Below are positions 1-6,220 of a DNA stretch of 8,465 nt, one piece after another. The stretch is from positions 1 to 8,465 of the forward strand of contig CANMNU010000054.1 in assembly GCA_947499175.1 (NCBI GenBank). The letters run 5' to 3'. Position 1 is the first letter of the stretch, and each line of letters opens with the position of its first letter. A program made the translations under genes and the position numbers. Source of the DNA: Alphaproteobacteria bacterium (GTDB taxonomy: Bacteria > Pseudomonadota > Alphaproteobacteria > Paracaedibacterales > CAITNM01). The notes under the pieces were generated by a model. It was not told the origin of the DNA and did not search any database. It saw nothing but the letters and a program-made list of their open reading frames with translations.

Positions 1-194
1 AAGGGTGGGGTTTAGGATAGGCCAAAAAGTGTTAATATTTAGTTAATTATAATATTTTGTAATATAATTTTTTATAAGTAATATGTTAATTTATCCTAAT
101 ACAATATTAGTTATTATAATTTCAGTTCTGCTACTTGTTTAACCAATGCGCATTAGTTATAGCTTATCACCCATAAAATGGTAAAGATTTTACA
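1..194. other. AT-rich non-coding stretch
   Basis: No reading frame of useful length and no RNA motif that I recognise occurs here. The sequence is very A/T-rich, with several short imperfect AT inverted repeats that are expected by chance at this composition. It is probably the intergenic tail of a gene outside the window. Confidence 0.5.
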
Positions 195-277
195 CTAGAT
201 CACCACGCCCCTAGGTGGGCTCGTGATGACGGTTTCCTGCGTCTTTGCGAGCAAGATTTTCTTGCGCGGCAATCTAG
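195..277. repeat. palindromic interspersed repeat (GTCATTGCGAG/GGCAATC type)
   Basis: The element is bounded by CTAGAT (195-200) and its exact inverse ATCTAG (272-277). Extending inward, the ends match as an imperfect 13-base terminal inverted repeat (10 of 13). Inside are two hairpins. The left one has ATCAC/GTGAT and GCCC/GGGC arms around 199-225. The right one has GCAAGA/TCTTGC arms at 251-265 enclosed by TTGC/GCAA. The core (GATGACG, then CGTC, TTGCGAGC, GCGGCAATC) resembles the small 'GTCATTGCGAG...GGCAATCC' palindromic repeats I recall from intergenic DNA of Rickettsiales, Holosporales and other bacteria. It is clearly more GC-rich than its surroundings. No second copy is in the window, so the family assignment rests on recollection. 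No target-site duplication is evident. Confidence 0.65.
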
Positions 278-293
278 AGCAACGGACTCAATT

Positions 294-299
294 TATAAT
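294..299 (+). promoter_or_regulatory. candidate -10 box of small RNA
   Basis: A perfect TATAAT hexamer sits 17 bases after the end of the palindromic repeat and about 6-8 bases before the presumed start of the small RNA at about 306. No convincing -35 hexamer is seen 16-18 bases upstream, where the end of the repeat lies. A second box, TATAAA at 308-313, is an alternative. In DNA this AT-rich such hexamers arise by chance. Confidence 0.35.
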
Positions 300-305
300 T
301 AGTAA

Positions 306-405
306 GCTATAAACCTATAGGCTGGAGCATTTCACTTTTGAAGACATCTCTAAGGGTGCAGCGGAGAAATGCTTATCAAATTAAAACCCACTTGCCGTGG
401 TTTTT
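306..405 (+). ncRNA. candidate small RNA of unknown family
   Basis: About 100 bases without coding capacity fold into a simple two-hairpin layout. An exact 8-bp stem (AGCATTTC at 326-333 with GAAATGCT at 366-373) closes a purine-rich 32-base loop. A second hairpin (383-404) ends in a T-run. A TATAAT box lies just upstream. The local GC content is higher than that of the flanks. No plus-strand gene follows within 1.6 kb, so it is not an obvious riboswitch leader; it may be free-standing or the 3' untranslated end of a longer transcript. I checked for SRP RNA, tmRNA, TPP, glycine and cobalamin signatures and saw none. Confidence 0.35.
383..405 (+). terminator. candidate intrinsic terminator
   Basis: AAAACCCAC (383-391) and GTGGTTTT (397-404) form an 8-bp stem with one bulged C and the 5-base loop TTGCC. 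The T-run (401-405) is itself mostly the 3' arm of the stem, which weakens the call compared with a classic terminator. It would end the candidate small RNA. Confidence 0.4.
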
Positions 406-540
406 AGTTAATGCTCAGTTATTAAGGTACCACAAATTAGTGAAATATTCAAAAAAGTCCCATTCAAGTTTAGTAAAGTTTTATGATTATTGTTGAGGTG
501 TAAATAATTTGTTTTTTTGAAGGTCTTGTTGCAAAACTAC

Positions 541-584
541 TTTGTTAAAAATTTAGAGGAATAACAGCTAACATTTTTAACAAA
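541..584 (-). terminator. inverted repeat downstream of the C1 peptidase gene
   Basis: TTTGTTAAAAAT (541-552) and ATTTTTAACAAA (573-584) are an exact 12-bp inverted repeat around a 20-base loop. It starts 8 bases after the peptidase stop codon in the direction of transcription. A competing pairing, TAGAGG (554-559) with CCTCTA (589-594), overlaps the stop codon. There is no T-run after the stem on the minus strand, so it may be an mRNA 3'-end stabiliser rather than an intrinsic terminator. The rest of 406-540 shows nothing recognisable. Confidence 0.35.
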
Positions 585-591
585 ACCACCT

Positions 592-1812
592 CTACTTTAA
601 TAAATCAACAGCATAAGCAGAGCTTCCAAAAAAGTTAACGTTAGATACATATTCTTCAGGAAAATACCCAAACCCGTTATCTCCCCATTCAGGTCCCCAT
701 GAATTAATAAACTTAAAATAATTATTGCCTGCATCCGTTGGATTATAATTACCATGGCCAACAATCGCTAAAGCATGGCCACCGATAGGCTTGAAGTTAC
801 TCATGTCAGGCATGATGGGTATGAAACCATCCTTTGGCAGCATGAACGCTTGTTCAAGAGCTGTTCCAAAATAGATTGGGTTATTTCTGCTTAATGCTGT
901 TTTAAAGTCATTAACCAAACTTATTTTTCCGTTAGGTGTGTTTAATTTGTCACCTTGGTATTTTAAACACAAATCAGCATATCTAATTTTTTGAGAAACA
1001 ACGCTATAGGGGTTTATACCGCTATCAGTATTTATACCGTCCAAGCTTGGATCCAACGCAAAACGATAACTTTCAGGGACTGGCTGAATTTTGAATTTAC
1101 CATTAGGCCCATTATCTGGGTCATAACTCCAACCGGAATAAGTAAATCCTCGTTCTAAATCTACTTTGTCAGAAAAATCTTCTGGGCCTGTGCCATACTT
1201 ATCAAGCGCAACCATTGCCCCCTCCATTGAAGCACCATGATCACCAAGCACATTAGATGGATCTTTATTTATATTCCCTTCTTCGTACCTGGTATTATAA
1301 TAGTGGTAAAGTCGTGATGGATTTAACATTTGTGTGTTATCGCTTGAGAAATCATTTGGTTTATCACTATTACGCACCGATAAATACCTAATAATAAAAG
1401 CCATAGAATTGGCAGTACATGAACCCAACGGGTGCTGTTGGTAAACTAAGGAAGAAGGAAAATTATTAAGACCTGCAAGTTCTGTTATCTTTTTAACTAA
1501 AGGAAATTTTTTATTGGTAGATTTCACAAAAAATGCACTTTTATAAGAACTAAAAAACGGCCCAGAATCGGACGTCATTGACGGCAATTCAGTATGTTTT
1601 CTTTTTCCTAAAAGTGTATTATCAGAATTAGTTATAGGTTTTGAACTAAGCAAATTTTTTGCTGCTTTCAACATTTCGGGATGTGCCGTCTTAAGCCCCA
1701 TACTCATTCTGGTGACACCATCTCCTATAGCTTCCAACATTAGCTTTGATGCGCATTCTAATTTTAAAACTGAGGTAAGTGACAGCACAATTAATATTTT
1801 TTTGGTAATCAT
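592..1812 (-). CDS. secreted C1-family (papain-like) cysteine peptidase
   Basis: This is a 406-residue protein. The N-terminus reads as a Sec signal peptide: MITKK, then a hydrophobic run to about residue 17, with a possible cut near Cys20-Ala21. The cysteine there is preceded by Glu and is no lipobox. Residues about 25-115 could be a propeptide. The catalytic domain has all papain landmarks: oxyanion-hole Gln126 in QQHPLGSC, nucleophile Cys132, His346 in GGHALAIVGHG and Asn370 in FINSWGPEWGDNGFGYF. The reaction would be cleavage of peptide bonds by the Cys/His/Asn site in the periplasm or outside the cell. Start: ATG at 1810-1812 has AGGAG 5 bases upstream. It is transcribed alone and divergently from mutS. 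The family assignment is firm. Substrates, and whether it acts on host proteins or on the cell's own envelope, cannot be told. Confidence 0.93.
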   Translation of the reverse strand: MITKKILIVLSLTSVLKLECASKLMLEAIGDGVTRMSMGLKTAHPEMLKAAKNLLSSKPITNSDNTLLGKRKHTELPSMTSDSGPFFSSYKSAFFVKSTNKKFPLVKKITELAGLNNFPSSLVYQQHPLGSCTANSMAFIIRYLSVRNSDKPNDFSSDNTQMLNPSRLYHYYNTRYEEGNINKDPSNVLGDHGASMEGAMVALDKYGTGPEDFSDKVDLERGFTYSGWSYDPDNGPNGKFKIQPVPESYRFALDPSLDGINTDSGINPYSVVSQKIRYADLCLKYQGDKLNTPNGKISLVNDFKTALSRNNPIYFGTALEQAFMLPKDGFIPIMPDMSNFKPIGGHALAIVGHGNYNPTDAGNNYFKFINSWGPEWGDNGFGYFPEEYVSNVNFFGSSAYAVDLLK

Positions 1813-1817
1813 GGGCT

Positions 1818-1822
1818 CTCCT
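1818..1822 (-). promoter_or_regulatory. ribosome binding site of the C1 peptidase gene
   Basis: AGGAG on the minus strand, 5 bases before the ATG. It is the strongest Shine-Dalgarno sequence in the window and fixes the start; mutS and the C92-type gene have none that is clear. Confidence 0.75.
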
Positions 1823-1864
1823 AATAAAAGTTAATGTCTAACTTTTTTAGAATACCCCTTAGTT

Positions 1865-1892
1865 ATTAAAATAATGTTAATTACTAATACAA
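1865..1892 (-). promoter_or_regulatory. candidate promoter of the C1 peptidase gene
   Basis: On the minus strand TTTAAT (1865-1870, 5 of 6 to the -10 consensus) lies 16 bases from TTGTAT (1887-1892, 3 of 6 to the -35 consensus), about 50 bases upstream of the start codon. The -35 half overlaps a 15-base palindrome ACAATTTTAAATTGT (1889-1903) that could be an operator or chance AT symmetry. Weak support only. Confidence 0.25.
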
Positions 1893-2006
1893 TTTTAAAT
1901 TGTGCATTAATAGAACGTAAATACCGTAACTAGTAACCCCCTCAGAAAAGCTTTAAAAAATTAGGGGAAATGCTTCATAAATCATGCTTGAAACAAACTA
2001 CAGCAG

Positions 2007-2035
2007 GCGACATTTACCCAAATTTTTGTTATAAG
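2007..2035 (+). promoter_or_regulatory. candidate mutS promoter
   Basis: GCGACA (2007-2012, 4 of 6 to the -35 consensus) and TATAAG (2030-2035, 5 of 6 to the -10 consensus) are 17 bases apart, giving a leader of about 20 bases before the mutS ATG. A CCCCT/AGGGG inverted repeat (1938-1967) lies between this site and the divergent peptidase promoter and might separate the two units. Confidence 0.3.
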
Positions 2036-2061
2036 TAACGAAACATTTATACAAATGACTT

Positions 2062-4719
2062 ATGACATCATCCGCCATCATAACGCCAGCACACACGCCA
2101 ATGATGGTGCAATACCATGAGATTAAAAATTCTCACAGCGACTGTTTGTTGTTTTATCGCATGGGGGATTTTTATGAACTTTTTTTTGATGATGCAATTC
2201 AAGCATCAAGTGCATTAGACATAGCCTTAACAAAACGTGGTCAAAGTAATGGCGAGCCAATTCCTATGGCAGGAGTCCCTGTGCATTCCCATGAACTGTA
2301 CCTTTTAAAATTAATCGAAAAAGGTTTTAGAGTAGCCGTTTGTGAGCAAATTGAAACCCCAGAACAAGCCAAGGCAAGGGGTAGTAAGGCCCCTTTAAAG
2401 CGTGGGGTTGTGCGTATTATCACACCAGGGACATTAACAGAAGAAAGCTTATTAACCCCCAAAAAAGCCAATTATCTTATAGTTGTAAGTCCTGTTAATA
2501 AAAAAACACAAATGCTTGGTGTGGCCTGGGCTGATATTTCCACTGGCGCTTTTTTTGTACAAAATATTGGCGTAGATCATTTGGCAAGTTTTTTGTACCA
2601 ACTAGATGGTTCTGAAATTTTATTGCCAGACAGCCTGTGGCAAGGGTTAAATTCTGAAACTTTTACCCAGTTTAAAAAATTAATTCGTCCCCTAGCAGAT
2701 ACACGATATAACTTAAATAGTGCGCAAAAGCAATTATTAGAAACCTTTAAGGCGTTAACTCCTGAAGTTTTTGGAATTAATAACCCTGAACTTATTCAAG
2801 CATGTGGAGTCTTGTGTGACTATTTAAAACTTACGCAGCAAGCATTAAGCAAAGAACCTCAACAAAACGAACCTTTCAAACAGCCTTTGCGAGCTCCAAA
2901 ATTAATTGAATCTGAGCTATTTATTAAAGTTGATGCACAATCATGCCGTAACTTAGAAATAATTCGCACACTTAAGGGGAGTTTTGAAGGCTCACTTTTG
3001 CACACCATTGATAACACCAAAACTGGTGGTGGTGGAAGATTACTTTTTACAAATATAACAAATCCGCTTAAAAATTTGCCGTTGCTTAACCAACGGTTCA
3101 TGCGAATTGATTGGTTTTATAAAAATAATGATTTGCGTCAATTGGTGCGTAAAGCCATTGAACATTGCCCCGATTTAGAACGATCATTGAGCAGGATTAG
3201 CCTTAACCGCGCCCTGCCCCGCGACCTAAAAGCAATTAGCCAAGGTTTGCAAGTGGCAACAGTTATTAAAGAAACACTTGTTGAGCAAACTTTTTGGAAT
3301 ATTAATATTCCAAACAATTTAGCTACTTTTTTAGAAAAAAATTTAGAAGACCAAATGCCAGTAACCCATATGGGTGGTGGCATTATTAAGACTGGTGCCA
3401 ACCAAACTCTTGATGATTTGCGCCACACCCGTAATTTTGGAAACAAGCAAATTAAAGAATTGGAACAATTTTATCAACAACAAAGTGGTATTAGCAATCT
3501 TAAAATTCGCACCAACAATTTAATTGGTTATTTTATTGAAGTAAGTGCAAGTCAACTTAGCAAAGTTCCTGAGCACTTTTTTCACCGCCAGGCAATTAGT
3601 AATGGCGCGCGTTATATGACCAATGAATTGCAGGAATTAGCGGCAAAATTAGAAAATGCAGCAACGGCCACTATAGCTTATGAAATTGAAATTTTCAACA
3701 ATATTTGTAGTCAAATTCTAGAACAACGAGAATCTCTTGAAGCAATTGCCAACCAAATTGCAGAGATTGATCTTTATAGCGCCTTAGCAGAGCTTAGTAA
3801 CCTTAAAAATTATACTAAACCCATTTTAAGCGAAGGATTAGAATTACATATTGAAGGTGGGCGTCACCCAGTTATTGAAACCTATGTAGCCCAAGGAAAT
3901 TTTACCAAAAACAATTGCCAACTAAATAATCCACAATTTGGCCTGTTAACTGGGCCGAACATGGCCGGTAAAAGTACTTATTTGCGACAAAATGCCCTAA
4001 TTATTTGGATGGCCCATTGCGGGCTTTATGTACCTGCAGCAAATGCCACGATTGGCTTGGTGGATAAAATTTTTTCACGCATTGGTGCGGCAGATGATTT
4101 GGCGGCAGGAAGATCAACTTTTATGGTTGAAATGATTGAAACCGCTAGCATTTTACACCAGGCAAGTGAACGTTCTTTTGTAATATTAGATGAGATTGGC
4201 AGAGGGACATCTACCCAAGATGGATTAGCAATTGCACGCGCTGTTAGTGAACATATTATTAGCAACATTAAAGCCCGATGCTTATTCGCAACTCATTACC
4301 ATGAATTGGTTGATTTAGAAAAAGACTACCCAATTACACTACTAACCATGAAAATTATTGAACATGACGAAAATGTAGTTTTTTTGCATGAGGTAATTGA
4401 AGGATCAGCAGATAAATCTTACGGAATTCATGTAGCTGAATTGGCTGGATTGCCACCATCTGTAATTGACAGAGCACAAAGTCTTTTAAAAGAAGTGCCT
4501 AAATTTTATGCAAACAACTCAATAAATGTGAAAACTACGACTTTAGTGCCACTGCCAGAATCAGCTAATGAAGTTAATACATTTAAATTGCTACGCAGCA
4601 TTAAACCTGATGATTTATCGCCTAAGCAAGCCCTTGAAGTTCTTTATAAACTAAAAGATTTAATGAAGGGCAACAACAACCGTAAACTTGAAGTGGTACA
4701 AACTAAATTGTTTAGCTAA
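2062..4719 (+). CDS. mutS: DNA mismatch repair protein MutS
   Basis: MutS recognises base mismatches and small loops in newly replicated DNA as an ATP-dependent dimer and recruits MutL. The 885-residue product is complete and slightly longer than the 853-residue E. coli protein. The N-terminal domain has AHTPMM and the mismatch-wedge motif GDFYELF (Phe37, Glu39), followed by KRG..GEPIPMAGVPVH. Lever and clamp regions fill the middle. The ATPase domain has Walker A GPNMAGKST (Lys637), Walker B with Asp710-Glu711 in ILDEIGRGTSTQDG, and FATHYHEL. The helix-turn-helix dimer segment SYGIHVAELAGLPPSVIDRA follows. The C-terminal tail holds PDDLSPKQALEVLYKLKDL, as in the tetramerisation region, then ends in QTKLFS. 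The ATG at 2062 places HTPMM where E. coli has it; no Shine-Dalgarno is evident. All key residues are intact, so the protein should be active. Confidence 0.98.
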   Translation: MTSSAIITPAHTPMMVQYHEIKNSHSDCLLFYRMGDFYELFFDDAIQASSALDIALTKRGQSNGEPIPMAGVPVHSHELYLLKLIEKGFRVAVCEQIETPEQAKARGSKAPLKRGVVRIITPGTLTEESLLTPKKANYLIVVSPVNKKTQMLGVAWADISTGAFFVQNIGVDHLASFLYQLDGSEILLPDSLWQGLNSETFTQFKKLIRPLADTRYNLNSAQKQLLETFKALTPEVFGINNPELIQACGVLCDYLKLTQQALSKEPQQNEPFKQPLRAPKLIESELFIKVDAQSCRNLEIIRTLKGSFEGSLLHTIDNTKTGGGGRLLFTNITNPLKNLPLLNQRFMRIDWFYKNNDLRQLVRKAIEHCPDLERSLSRISLNRALPRDLKAISQGLQVATVIKETLVEQTFWNINIPNNLATFLEKNLEDQMPVTHMGGGIIKTGANQTLDDLRHTRNFGNKQIKELEQFYQQQSGISNLKIRTNNLIGYFIEVSASQLSKVPEHFFHRQAISNGARYMTNELQELAAKLENAATATIAYEIEIFNNICSQILEQRESLEAIANQIAEIDLYSALAELSNLKNYTKPILSEGLELHIEGGRHPVIETYVAQGNFTKNNCQLNNPQFGLLTGPNMAGKSTYLRQNALIIWMAHCGLYVPAANATIGLVDKIFSRIGAADDLAAGRSTFMVEMIETASILHQASERSFVILDEIGRGTSTQDGLAIARAVSEHIISNIKARCLFATHYHELVDLEKDYPITLLTMKIIEHDENVVFLHEVIEGSADKSYGIHVAELAGLPPSVIDRAQSLLKEVPKFYANNSINVKTTTLVPLPESANEVNTFKLLRSIKPDDLSPKQALEVLYKLKDLMKGNNNRKLEVVQTKLFS

Positions 4720-4740
4720 TTTTAACTTTTTAGTAACTAA

Positions 4741-4774
4741 GTAGAGGTGATAATACTTATAATTACACCACTAC
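4741..4774 (+). promoter_or_regulatory. inverted repeat between mutS and the C92-type gene, with a TATAAT in the loop
   Basis: GTAGAGGTG (4741-4749) pairs with CACCACTAC (4766-4774) at 8 of 9 positions around a 16-base AT loop. The loop contains a perfect TATAAT (4758-4763), and a short T-run follows at 4780-4784, directly before the start codon. It can be read as a mutS terminator, as a promoter for the next gene with a symmetric operator, or as a 5'-UTR hairpin. No good -35 box is present. Confidence 0.35.
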
Positions 4775-4784
4775 ATGGCTTTTT

Positions 4785-5366
4785 ATGGATATTGCAAACA
4801 ATTTAACCCTTGGTTATTTAGCATTACGTAATGGATCAGGCATAGTTAGCGATATCATCGAAATAGGTAAAGAAAGCAAATGGTCACATGTAGCCATGAT
4901 TTTGTGTGACCCTATTGATATTAGCAGTAACCCCATTGAAGCAAATAAAAACAGCTGGTACTGCTTTGAATCAAACACTGACCTAGGTGATAACGTTCAT
5001 GTGATTCCTTGGCAAGACTTTATCTTAAAAGAAAGTAACAACCCAATTGTTATACGACCATTCATATATGAAAATAACACAACAATGCCAGATTATGAAA
5101 GAGTTAAACTGATAGTTGATAAATACGTTGGCAGACCATATGAAACACACGTTAGTGAATTAGTTTTAGCGGCCTTTAGGGGAAACTCATCTGAAGACCT
5201 AGGGTCATTGTTTTGCAGTGAATTAACTGCGCTAGTTTTACAAGAATTAGGCTTATTAGAAGCTGGCAGAATTGCGGATAACTATGTACCAGCAGATTTT
5301 TCAACAGAACGCCCAAATGCTTTAAAATTAATTGGGGCATTGATTGGAAATGAAATTTGCATTTAA
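4785..5366 (+). CDS. YiiX/YaeF-like permuted papain-fold cysteine hydrolase (C92-type)
   Basis: This 193-residue protein has the circularly permuted NlpC/P60 layout of the YiiX/YaeF group. The catalytic His comes first (His35 in KWSHVAMIL), an acidic residue follows (Glu62 in CFESNTD), and the catalytic Cys is last (Cys144 in SLFCSELTALVLQELGLL). The N-terminal GYLALRNGSGIVSDII matches the start typical of the group, where a Gly-Asp opens the domain. C-terminal NYVPADFS is also typical. Known members are thought to be amidases or acyl-transfer enzymes acting on lipids, peptides or cell wall; the substrate here is unknown. There is no signal peptide, so it should act in the cytoplasm unless exported by another route. 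It starts 65 bases after mutS on the same strand. There is no clear Shine-Dalgarno; the ATG was chosen because the domain begins right after it. Confidence 0.85.
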   Translation: MDIANNLTLGYLALRNGSGIVSDIIEIGKESKWSHVAMILCDPIDISSNPIEANKNSWYCFESNTDLGDNVHVIPWQDFILKESNNPIVIRPFIYENNTTMPDYERVKLIVDKYVGRPYETHVSELVLAAFRGNSSEDLGSLFCSELTALVLQELGLLEAGRIADNYVPADFSTERPNALKLIGALIGNEICI

Positions 5367-5380
5367 AAAACAATTACCTT

Positions 5381-5403
5381 TTAAAAAATTAACAATTTTT
5401 TAA
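5381..5403. terminator. AT-only hairpin after the C92-type gene
   Basis: TTAAAAAATT (5381-5390) and AATTTTTTAA (5394-5403) form an exact 10-bp stem with a 3-base loop, 14 bases past the stop codon. It contains no G-C pair in the stem, so as a terminator it is atypical. The position between two convergent genes suggests a transcript end. Confidence 0.35.
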
Positions 5404-5466
5404 CCACCTTCCAGCAACAATAACACAGAAAATATTTCTAATATTATTTAGTTAAAAATTATTACC

Positions 5467-5487
5467 AGTGGTGCATAACACTCCACT
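5467..5487 (-). terminator. candidate terminator of the FYDLN-acid protein gene
   Basis: On the minus strand AGTG-GA-GTG pairs with CACCACT around a 5-base loop. This gives 7 bp with a two-base bulge, about 20 bases after the stop codon. The run AATTTTT follows some 10 bases later on the same strand. The distance to the T-run makes this only a moderate call. Confidence 0.35.
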
Positions 5488-5508
5488 AGTATAAAACAAA
5501 AACGATTA

Positions 5509-5805
5509 TTAGTGAACGTCACTATCTAAGTCAGCTGGAAGATCACCAAATCCAGTGTCATCTTCGTCTTCCAATAAAGTTGGATCATCAACCACAACAG
5601 CGTCATCACCCAAAACTAAATCTAAATCATCTAATGGCAGTGCTACTTCTTTTGCAGCTGTTCTACCGCGCTTACCACGTACTGCCGTTAAAAGTTCAAA
5701 AGTAACACCACATTTTGGACAGGCAGCTGGTGATTTACGCAAATCATAAAATCTTGCACCACAACCATTACATGTGCGTTTAACACCCCAAGCTAATTCA
5801 GCCAT
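5509..5805 (-). CDS. FYDLN-acid family zinc-ribbon protein (TIGR02300-like)
   Basis: This small 98-residue protein has a conserved N-terminal half and a strongly acidic C-terminal half. The N-terminus MAELAWGVKRTCNGCGARFYDL carries the hallmark WGxKRxC and FYDL motifs. Cys12, Cys15, Cys29 and Cys32 form two CxxC knuckles that should bind one zinc ion. From about residue 58 the chain is dominated by Asp and Glu and is probably disordered. Proteins of this kind are widespread in Alphaproteobacteria and have no established function that I know of. The zinc ribbon plus acidic tail suggests binding to a protein or nucleic-acid machine in the cytoplasm (inference). The position after FYDL is Arg rather than the usual Asn. 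The start is supported by AAGGAA 7 bases upstream. Confidence 0.92.
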   Translation of the reverse strand: MAELAWGVKRTCNGCGARFYDLRKSPAACPKCGVTFELLTAVRGKRGRTAAKEVALPLDDLDLVLGDDAVVVDDPTLLEDEDDTGFGDLPADLDSDVH

Positions 5806-5812
5806 TATTTTT

Positions 5813-5818
5813 TTCCTT
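5813..5818 (-). promoter_or_regulatory. ribosome binding site of the FYDLN-acid gene
   Basis: AAGGAA on the minus strand with 7 bases to the ATG. It agrees with the family's conserved N-terminus MAELAWG and so confirms the start. Confidence 0.65.
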
Positions 5819-5859
5819 AAAAATTTTTATCCTAGACTTTGGAATGCCATGAAAAACAA

Positions 5860-5911
5860 CTTTTGTCAAAAGATTTATGCACTCAAGCTGACACGGTAAA
5901 TTATATTTACC
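5860..5911. promoter_or_regulatory. two short palindromes in the divergent promoter region
   Basis: CTTTTGTCAAAAG (5860-5872) is a 6+1+6 palindrome. Its minus-strand reading contains a perfect -35 hexamer TTGACA (5864-5869) facing the FYDLN-acid gene, although no good -10 follows at the right distance. GGTAAATTATATTTACC (5895-5911) is a 7+3+7 palindrome. Together they lie between the FYDLN-acid gene and the structured RNA and could be operator sites for either. This is inference from symmetry alone. Confidence 0.25.
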
Positions 5912-5946
5912 TAATTGACGATTGTTAACCCGCAATAACTCTCATT

Positions 5947-5974
5947 TTGAAATAAAAAATGAAGAAAAGATAAA
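5947..5974 (+). promoter_or_regulatory. candidate promoter of the structured RNA
   Basis: TTGAAA (5947-5952, 5 of 6 to consensus) and GATAAA (5969-5974, 4 of 6) are 16 bases apart on the plus strand, which would start transcription near 5981-5984. The first hairpin of the RNA begins at 5990. A further -35-like TTGACG lies at 5915-5920 but without a matching -10. Confidence 0.4.
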
Positions 5975-6126
5975 TAACAGCATTATTTACGGGGCCCACC
6001 TGCCCCGGAAAACAGTGACAACTGCCCACCCCAGCCGCCACCACAAACATAAACCTGCCTTTGTCTTAAAATCCCTATGATTTTAAGATTATGTTCTTCC
6101 ATGGACTTCCGGTCCATGCAAAAAGT

Positions 6127-6167
6127 GTCTACAATGATCACCAACAGCGCTGTTGGTGATCGTAGAC
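6127..6167. repeat. near-perfect 41-base palindrome
   Basis: GTCTAC (6127-6132) and GTAGAC (6162-6167) enclose GATCACCAACAGC and its exact inverse GCTGTTGGTGATC. The only asymmetry is a 3-base AAT bulge (6133-6135). The centre AGCGCT leaves no spacer, so as RNA the loop must open at least four bases. It is the strongest stem within the candidate RNA, and also resembles a protein-binding or mobile palindromic unit. Confidence 0.7.
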
Positions 6168-6220
6168 AGGACACCCTATATCTAAAGGGAGTAACATTTA
6201 ATCTGTTACTCAAGCTTATG

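Noticed and set aside
195..277. Insertion sequence or tRNA remnant
   Set aside because: It is too short for a transposase gene, has no target duplication and no cloverleaf; a palindromic repeat fits better.
306..405. Riboswitch for a downstream gene
   Set aside because: The next gene is on the opposite strand and no known aptamer consensus is visible.
5555..5749. Plus-strand 64-codon open frame rich in Ser and Lys
   Set aside because: It is the antisense shadow of the acidic tail and zinc ribbon of the FYDLN-acid gene.
5983..6213. Minus-strand 76-codon open frame across the hairpin region
   Set aside because: It runs through the palindromes, has no recognisable motif, and its start has no ribosome binding site. 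The structure is better explained as RNA.
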